Assembly: GCA_030643455.1 (NCBI GenBank) | Contig: DAOWLV010000015.1 | Span: 1-17,192, forward strand | DNA from: Candidatus Krumholzibacteriia bacterium | GTDB taxonomy: Bacteria; Krumholzibacteriota; Krumholzibacteriia; LZORAL124-64-63 | DNA: 17,192 nucleotides | Direction: 5' to 3' | Shown here: in pieces, positions 12,868 to 17,192 of the stretch | Layout of the letters: each line of letters opens with the position of its first letter | Numbering within the stretch: position 1 is the stretch's first letter | The notes under the pieces: generated by a model | The model's database searches: none | The model's input: the letters and a program-made list of their open reading frames with translations, nothing else | What the model was told of the DNA's origin: nothing | Position numbers and translations under genes: made by a program

Positions 12868-14720
12868 TCGTTCTCGGATACTCAGGATTCACACGGGATC
12901 TGGCCAAAGGTGGGCGCGTCAGCCCCTTTGCCCGGACCGGTCTGGGACCGGACACCCTGTTCGACTTCCACGAGGGGGAAGCGCCCTTGCCCCTGTTCCC
13001 TCTTGGCTTTTTTGGACACGACGCCTCCGCCTGTCTGGTGATCGATGGCCGCGTGGTGGCCTGCGCCGCAGAGGAACGATTCACCCGCTGCAAACACGCC
13101 CTGAATCTCGCGGGGAACACCCTTCTCCCACGGCGAGCCACGGCCTGGTGTCTGGAACACGCGGGGGTCACTGCCGGCGATCTGGACGCGGTGGCGTTCT
13201 ACTGCGATTTCCAGGCTGGTGACCTCGCCGAAAGAAGACAATTGCTCGCGCCCCACGTCCCGGCCGTCACTCTTGATGCCGTCCAGGAGGTCTGGCAAGA
13301 GACCTTCACTTCCATGCTCGACCCCGAATCGGTGGCCGACCAGTGCCGGCGTCTTCTGGGCCATGATCCCGCTTCCTTCGTGCCGGTCCGCCATCACCTG
13401 GCCCACGCCGCCAGTGCCTTCCATCCTTCGGCGTTCGATGAGGCGCTGATCCTGACCATCGACGGCTCCGGCGAAACGGAAAGTTCCATGTTGGCCAGGG
13501 GTGGATCCGAAGGAATCACCGAACTGGACCGCGTGCCGTTGCCCACTTCCCTGGGCACCCTTTACCTGGCGTTGACGGTGTACCTTGGCTTCCATGGGCT
13601 GGGCGACGAGTTCAAGGTCATGGGCCTGGCCGCCTACGGCGATCCCGCCCGCCACCGCCGCCTTTTTGACCGTCTCGTTCATCTGGATACGGACGGTCGC
13701 TACGACACTTTCGGGCTGGCCGATCCTGAACTGCGCCAGCTGCTGGCCGACGCTCTGGGCCCACCTCGCAGGCCAGGCGAAACCGTCACCGACGTCCACG
13801 CCGATGCGGCTGCCGGTCTGCAGGACGCTCTCGAACGCGCCGTCCTTCACTCCCTGGAGCATGCCCGGCGCGAAACAGGCCTGACCCGCCTGTGCATGGC
13901 CGGCGGCGTTGCCTTGAACTGCGCCCTGAATGGCCGAATCTCCCGCTCGAACCTGTTCGATGACATTTTCATCCAACCGGCCGCCAGCGACGAAGGCGGC
14001 AGCCTGGGGGCCGCCCTTCATACGTGGAACCGGCTGAACGGAAACGATTCCCCATCCGCCGACCAGCGCTGTGAACACGTGTTCTTCGGACCTGCCTACG
14101 ACGATGCCGACATCTCCGCGGCGTTGAGTGAATTTTCCGATGCCGTATCCTGGCGCACGTGCGAAGACCCGGCCGGCGAGGCTGCAGCCCAGCTGGCGAA
14201 CGGTCAGGTGGTCGGCTGGTTCCAGGGGGCGATGGAATTCGGCCCGCGCGCCCTGGGTCATCGCAGCATCCTGGCCGATCCCCGCGACCGGGCGATCAAG
14301 GACCGGGTCAACGAAATGGTCAAACACCGCGAACCCTTCCGCCCCTTTGCTCCGGCGGTCACCGAAGAGCAAGCCGGCGCCTGGTTCGATATGGGCGGCT
14401 TGCACGATTCCCCCTATATGCTGTTCACCGTACCCGTGCTCCCGGAGCAGATCGAACGTATCCCTGCGGTGACCCATCTCGATGGCACCGCCCGAGTTCA
14501 GACCGTATCGGCCCGCATTGATCCCCTCTTCCACGGTTTGATCGCACGTTTCGGGGAAATGACCGGCGTGCCTGTTGTGCTCAACACCTCGTTCAACGTG
14601 AACCGTGAGCCCATCGTCTGCTCACCCGCCGACGCGATACGATGTTTCCTGGGCACGGACATCGACGGACTTTTTCTGGGCAGGTATGCCGTGACGAAAC
14701 GGGACGGTCATGGACGGTAG
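12864..14720 (+). CDS. Carbamoyltransferase (NodU/CmcH family)
   Basis: 618 aa from the ATG at 12864, preferred over a GTG nine bases earlier because it forms an ATGA overlap with the methyltransferase stop and has AGGGGGG eight bases upstream. The N-terminal Kae1-like domain begins MIVLGYSGFTRD and contains FGHDASACLVIDG (50-62), EERFTRCKH (70-78), HHLAHAASAF (177-186), LTIDGSGETESS and GDEFKVMGLAAYGD. CMAGGVALNCALNGRI and QPAASDEGGSLGAAL follow. The C-terminal YrdC-like region has GWFQGAMEFGPRALGHRSIL, FRPFAPAV and VVLNTSFNVNREPIV. The family uses carbamoyl phosphate and ATP to carbamoylate a hydroxyl through a carbamoyl-adenylate, as in Nod factor and cephamycin synthesis. The full length and conserved His and Asp residues suggest it is active. 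The insertion between residues 10 and 50, before GHDAS, is fairly long. Confidence 0.92.
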   Translation: MIVLGYSGFTRDLAKGGRVSPFARTGLGPDTLFDFHEGEAPLPLFPLGFFGHDASACLVIDGRVVACAAEERFTRCKHALNLAGNTLLPRRATAWCLEHAGVTAGDLDAVAFYCDFQAGDLAERRQLLAPHVPAVTLDAVQEVWQETFTSMLDPESVADQCRRLLGHDPASFVPVRHHLAHAASAFHPSAFDEALILTIDGSGETESSMLARGGSEGITELDRVPLPTSLGTLYLALTVYLGFHGLGDEFKVMGLAAYGDPARHRRLFDRLVHLDTDGRYDTFGLADPELRQLLADALGPPRRPGETVTDVHADAAAGLQDALERAVLHSLEHARRETGLTRLCMAGGVALNCALNGRISRSNLFDDIFIQPAASDEGGSLGAALHTWNRLNGNDSPSADQRCEHVFFGPAYDDADISAALSEFSDAVSWRTCEDPAGEAAAQLANGQVVGWFQGAMEFGPRALGHRSILADPRDRAIKDRVNEMVKHREPFRPFAPAVTEEQAGAWFDMGGLHDSPYMLFTVPVLPEQIERIPAVTHLDGTARVQTVSARIDPLFHGLIARFGEMTGVPVVLNTSFNVNREPIVCSPADAIRCFLGTDIDGLFLGRYAVTKRDGHGR

Positions 14721-15699
14721 ACCGGTTCTGGTCACCGGAGCCGCAGGGTTCATCGGCGCGCGACTGGTGGCCGCACTTTACCAGAGGGGGATTCCGGTGC
14801 GGGCGGGCATGCGGAATCCAGCACGGGCCGGCCTCTTGGCGGCCAAGGGCATTGAAATCGTCCCCTTGGACCTGGCCAAACCCGACACCCTGACAGCGGC
14901 GCTGGAAAACGTGGGTACGGTTTTCCACTTCGCCGCCCTGGTCGATGCCCACGCCACGCTGGACCAGTTGCGCGAAACAAACCTCCGGGGGACGCGCCGG
15001 TTGTGGATGGCCGCGGCCGCCTCGGGGGTCGAACGCCTTGTCTACTGCAGCACGACCGCCGTCTACGGCCTGGCCGCCGCCGGCCGCCACCCTATTGACG
15101 AGGCCATCACCCCGCGGGCACTCGAACCCTATGGACGCACGAAACTCGAAGGCGAAAAGGCCGCGCGTGAGATCGCCGCCGCCACAGGGATGGACATGGT
15201 GGTCATCCGTCCGACAGCCGTATTCGGACCGGGCGAGCGCACGGGCATCGGACGAACCCTGCGGCGTGTAGCGGTGTCGCGCGTCGTGATGCCTGGATCC
15301 GACACCGATTGGACCTTCAGCTTCGTGCACGTGGACGATGTGGTGCGGGCGGCCCTTCACCTGGCGGAACGGCCGGAATGTTTCGGGAACGTGTTCAACG
15401 TGGCTGTCGAACCGCCCCTGCCGTTCGCCGCAGCCTTCGCATCCTATCGCCAGGTCGTGGGTCGGATCGGGCTGCGCCGCTGGCGCGAAAGGATATTGGC
15501 CATCCTGTCGTCGGCCGTCCATGAACACGCCGACTGGCAAAAATGGCTGCCTGGCCCGGTCCGCCGGCGTTGGGTGCATGATATCTGGCGCCCTGGTTGG
15601 GATCTGACCTACTCCTCCTCCCGTCTGCGCCAGACCGGTTTCAGGTTCGAGCACACCGACTTCACCGAAGTGCTGAATGAATGCCTGGGGGGCGGATGA
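14710..15699 (+). CDS. NAD(P)-dependent epimerase/dehydrogenase (extended SDR)
   Basis: 329 aa, overlapping the carbamoyltransferase end by 11 nt. The dinucleotide motif TGAAGFIG (9-16) starts the Rossmann fold. Then come VFHFAALVDAH (71-81), the catalytic region YCSTTAVYG (Ser114) and PYGRTKLEGEKAA with Tyr141 and Lys145, RPTAVFGPG and FSFVHVDDVVRAALHLAE. This is the extended SDR family that includes nucleotide-sugar epimerases and 3-beta-hydroxysteroid dehydrogenase-like enzymes. The C-terminal domain (about 240-329, with GRIGLRRWRERILAILSS) resembles the hydroxysteroid or dihydroflavonol-type branch more than sugar epimerases, but this is a weak call. It would oxidise, reduce or epimerise a hydroxyl-bearing intermediate. 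The stop overlaps the next start (ATGA). Confidence 0.88.
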   Translation: MDGRPVLVTGAAGFIGARLVAALYQRGIPVRAGMRNPARAGLLAAKGIEIVPLDLAKPDTLTAALENVGTVFHFAALVDAHATLDQLRETNLRGTRRLWMAAAASGVERLVYCSTTAVYGLAAAGRHPIDEAITPRALEPYGRTKLEGEKAAREIAAATGMDMVVIRPTAVFGPGERTGIGRTLRRVAVSRVVMPGSDTDWTFSFVHVDDVVRAALHLAERPECFGNVFNVAVEPPLPFAAAFASYRQVVGRIGLRRWRERILAILSSAVHEHADWQKWLPGPVRRRWVHDIWRPGWDLTYSSSRLRQTGFRFEHTDFTEVLNECLGGG

Positions 15700-16484
15700 A
15701 AACGGCTGCCCGACGCACACTGATTCTCCTTCCCCTGGCAGGCTGCGCTCTTATCTACCTCAACATCCATCATCTGATCGTCTGGGCCGGACTGCCCGAA
15801 ATCCAGGGTCGGTTGCTGGCGGGCGATCTGGTGATTTTCGGGGGCCATCCGTCCGTATGGTGGGCCCACCATGGCCGCGGGTGGGTGACGGATATTCTGT
15901 CGTTTTGCTATCTGGGATACAACCTGGTCGTGGGGGCCGTCGTTCTTACCGCCGTACTGCGGCGTCCGTCATCAGATGCCTGGATCATGGTTCGTGGCCT
16001 GACCGCCACCTACCTGATGGGTTACGTACTCTACGTCCTGTTGCCGGCAGAGCCACCCCACATCGTTCTCGCCGAATCTCTCAACCCCGGAATATCCGGA
16101 GGATGGCTTTCCACTATCCAGGTCCAAAGCACCACCACCAACCCGAACGCGGCCCATGGAGCCTTTCCCAGCCTCCACTGCGCCGTGACCCTGGTGGCCA
16201 TGTGTGCGGCATGGGGCTTGAACCGCAAACTCTTTCTGGTGCTTCTGTTACCGGCCCTGGGCCTGTTGCCGGCGGTTTTTTTTCTTGGGCACCATTATGC
16301 AGCCGATGTCATTGCCGGTTTGTTTCTGGGGGCGGTTGTCCATATGATCAATGGAAGGCTCTCCACCCGCGGGCGGTTTGTCGATGGGGAGGTGACCGAT
16401 GGTCAGGCCCAGCCGCACTCTCGATCTGCTGTTCAGGAAACCGGCCGAACGCGATCACGCCGAGGATCTCAAGCGCCAGGCTGA
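15696..16484 (+). CDS. PAP2-superfamily integral membrane phosphatase/phosphotransferase
   Basis: 262 aa from the ATG at 15696, chosen for the ATGA overlap with the previous stop and GGGGGGCGG just upstream. There are about six hydrophobic segments (for example LILLPLAGCALIYLNI, VVGAVVLTAVL, LMGYVLYVLLP, AVTLVAMCAAW and LVLLLPALGLLPAVFFL). The active-site motifs are GAFPSLHCA (155-163, in place of the usual SGH) and GHHYAADVIAG (198-208). PSLH plus GHHYxxDV is typical of the inositolphosphotransferase/IPC-synthase-like PAP2_3 branch. These enzymes remove phosphate from, or move phospho-headgroups between, lipids at the outer membrane face. Here it may release or transfer the operon product on a lipid. 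The tail after about residue 221 is polar and Arg-rich, and its last 28 codons overlap the next gene, so it may be a late extension. Confidence 0.87.
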   Translation: MKTAARRTLILLPLAGCALIYLNIHHLIVWAGLPEIQGRLLAGDLVIFGGHPSVWWAHHGRGWVTDILSFCYLGYNLVVGAVVLTAVLRRPSSDAWIMVRGLTATYLMGYVLYVLLPAEPPHIVLAESLNPGISGGWLSTIQVQSTTTNPNAAHGAFPSLHCAVTLVAMCAAWGLNRKLFLVLLLPALGLLPAVFFLGHHYAADVIAGLFLGAVVHMINGRLSTRGRFVDGEVTDGQAQPHSRSAVQETGRTRSRRGSQAPG

Positions 16485-16653
16485 CCGCATCTGCTTCCTG
16501 ATCGTCGCCAGCGATTACCCGGACGTCGACATCGAAATCGAAATCCGCAATTTGCGCAAATGGTGCGGAAGGCACTTCCCCGAACGTCGGGATCTATTCG
16601 AAATCATCTATGTGAACCGCTTTCAGCGCCTGCGGGATCAGTTCCGGTCCTGA
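16399..16653 (+). CDS. Small protein of unknown function overlapping the PAP2 gene end
   Basis: 84 aa, lying in a different frame and overlapping the PAP2 reading frame by 86 nt. I accept it because GGGGAGGTGACCG, an almost ideal ribosome site, directly precedes the ATG and because it continues 169 nt beyond the PAP2 stop with ordinary composition. The protein is soluble and charged: LDLLFRKPAERDHAEDLKRQ, then a hydrophobic core FLIVASDYPDVDIEIEIRNL, then an aromatic and basic end (RKWCGRHFPERRDLFEIIYV, NRFQRLRDQF). There is no signal peptide or membrane helix. I do not recognise a family. Its position as the last gene of the operon suggests an accessory role. It could be a small regulator or an enzyme partner, but this is a guess. 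Confidence 0.68.
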   Translation: MVRPSRTLDLLFRKPAERDHAEDLKRQADRICFLIVASDYPDVDIEIEIRNLRKWCGRHFPERRDLFEIIYVNRFQRLRDQFRS

Positions 16654-16695
16654 GTTTTTCAGGTCCGCTTGAGCTCGTTGAACACACATTATCGC

Positions 16696-16707
16696 TTAAC
16701 TGGTTAA
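16696..16707. promoter_or_regulatory. Near-palindrome TTAAC-TG-GTTAA upstream of the HNH-like gene
   Basis: Perfect 5-bp arms around two bases, about 45 bp upstream of the predicted -35 at 16751. It is a possible operator, though short enough to arise by chance in AT-rich sequence. Confidence 0.25.
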
Positions 16708-16723
16708 TTTGTAAATGCCTGAA

Positions 16724-16779
16724 TTTATTTGGATTTATTGCGATTATTTCTTGTTTTCTTCGTTGTTTGTTCGTATATT
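16724..16779 (+). promoter_or_regulatory. Promoter with phased T-tracts ahead of the HNH-like gene
   Basis: TTGTTT (16751-16756) and TATATT (16774-16779) are spaced by exactly 17 bp. Upstream T-tracts recur about every ten bases (tracts starting near 16724, 16734, 16744, 16754 and 16763), a layout associated with intrinsic DNA bending. The predicted leader is about 30 nt. Confidence 0.55.
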
Positions 16780-16817
16780 GGGGTTGCCTCCCAAAAACTT
16801 AATCATGGAGGATTATC

Positions 16818-17192
16818 ATGTCCGCAATTTCCTTTATTCCCGATCAGCCCGCCTCTACGGTCCACGCTTCGCTCAAGTGTTCCCTGACTGCCCTTGATGA
16901 AGCCCAGCAGTGCTCCGTGTTGTGGTTCGGCGAGGTCATGCGCCGTAAACTTTTCCGCCACCTGGGTCACTCATCCATCAACCAGTACGCCATTCAGGAA
17001 CTGGGTTTTGGCAAGTCCAAGGCCAATGATTTCATTCGGCTGGCCAACCAGCTGGAGAAACTGCCGGTGGTGCGCGAGGCCGTGGCATCCGGCGAACTCG
17101 GTTACACCAAGGCGCGGGAACTCGTCTCCGTTGCCACCCCGGAAACCCAGGACGCCTGGCTCAAGGCCGCCAAGGGGACTCGCAAGGATTTG
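16818..17192 (+). CDS. N-terminal part of a putative HNH-endonuclease-type (DUF222-like) protein, cut by window edge
   Basis: The ATG at 16818 has GGAGG six bases upstream, and the frame stays open for 125 codons to the window end. The visible part is helical and soluble: ASLKCSLTALDEAQQCSVLW, then MRRKLFRHLGHSSINQYAIQ, ELGFGKSKANDFIRLANQLE and KLPVVREAVASGELGYTKAR. The order (a short-helix YA.x.ELGF step, a RLA.xL..LP segment, then SGELGYTKARELVSVATPET) matches the N-terminal region of bacterial HNH endonuclease-like proteins with DUF222-type repeats. The catalytic HNH motif would lie outside the window, so the nuclease call is unproven. It has its own AT-rich promoter and is separated from the biosynthetic operon by 164 bp, so it is probably independent of it. 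Such genes are often multicopy or mobile. Confidence 0.6.
   Translation, partial: MSAISFIPDQPASTVHASLKCSLTALDEAQQCSVLWFGEVMRRKLFRHLGHSSINQYAIQELGFGKSKANDFIRLANQLEKLPVVREAVASGELGYTKARELVSVATPETQDAWLKAAKGTRKDL

Noticed and set aside
12882..14534. 550-codon minus-strand open frame opposite the carbamoyltransferase
   Set aside because: It is antisense to an unmistakable carbamoyltransferase. Long shadow frames are expected at this G+C content.
16651..16674. CCTGA-GTTTT-TCAGG as an operon terminator
   Set aside because: The stem is only 5 bp and lacks a trailing T-run, too weak to call a terminator.
1..17192. CRISPR arrays, insertion sequences, rRNA or tRNA genes
   Set aside because: No regularly spaced direct repeats, transposase-like frames with terminal repeats, or RNA gene signatures were seen by eye.

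Overview
The window looks like part of a Gram-negative genome from the FCB superphylum, probably an uncultured lineage such as Krumholzibacteriota or Eiseniibacteriota. The evidence is a Por/type IX-style FlgD-like C-terminal domain (NPFNP... ending in TLLR), many secreted proteins with signal peptides, an outer-membrane barrel and high G+C. Strong Shine-Dalgarno sequences and sigma70-like TATAAT boxes argue against a true Bacteroidota. The taxonomic placement is inference.

Left half (1-8811) is a surface/secretome island of eight genes, mostly separately promoted: an edge-truncated beta-helix protein, a P-domain protein, a DUF2330 protein coupled to an outer-membrane barrel protein, a CAP-domain protein, a PPC-like protein, a repeat (propeller-like) protein with a FlgD-type sorting domain, and a small unrecognised secreted protein. 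Four of these have unrelated bodies but carry the same gap-free 16-residue C-terminal motif, [VI]-P-x-x-[QE]-x-[ST]-W-[GS]-x-[VIL]-K-[ASV]-L-[FY]-R. It ends the protein in three cases and is followed by five residues in the fourth. The codons differ between copies, so the peptide itself seems to be conserved. I read it as a candidate sorting, anchoring or processing tag distinct from the FlgD/T9SS domain next door, and it is the most interesting item here.

Right half (9059-16653) is a tight eight-gene plus-strand operon: stand-alone acyl carrier protein, FkbH-like HAD acyltransferase/phosphatase, B12-binding radical SAM enzyme, SAM methyltransferase, NodU/CmcH-type carbamoyltransferase, NAD-dependent epimerase/dehydrogenase, PAP2-type membrane phosphatase/phosphotransferase, and a small unknown protein. 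Most junctions overlap (TGATG, ATGA). The set suggests a small-molecule or lipid-headgroup pathway in which a three-carbon (glyceryl-type) unit on the carrier protein is modified, methylated, carbamoylated and handed to a membrane lipid. The product cannot be read from the sequence.

The right end (16654-17192) has an AT-rich, T-tract-phased promoter region and the start of a gene resembling the N-terminal part of HNH-endonuclease (DUF222-like) proteins, cut by the window edge.
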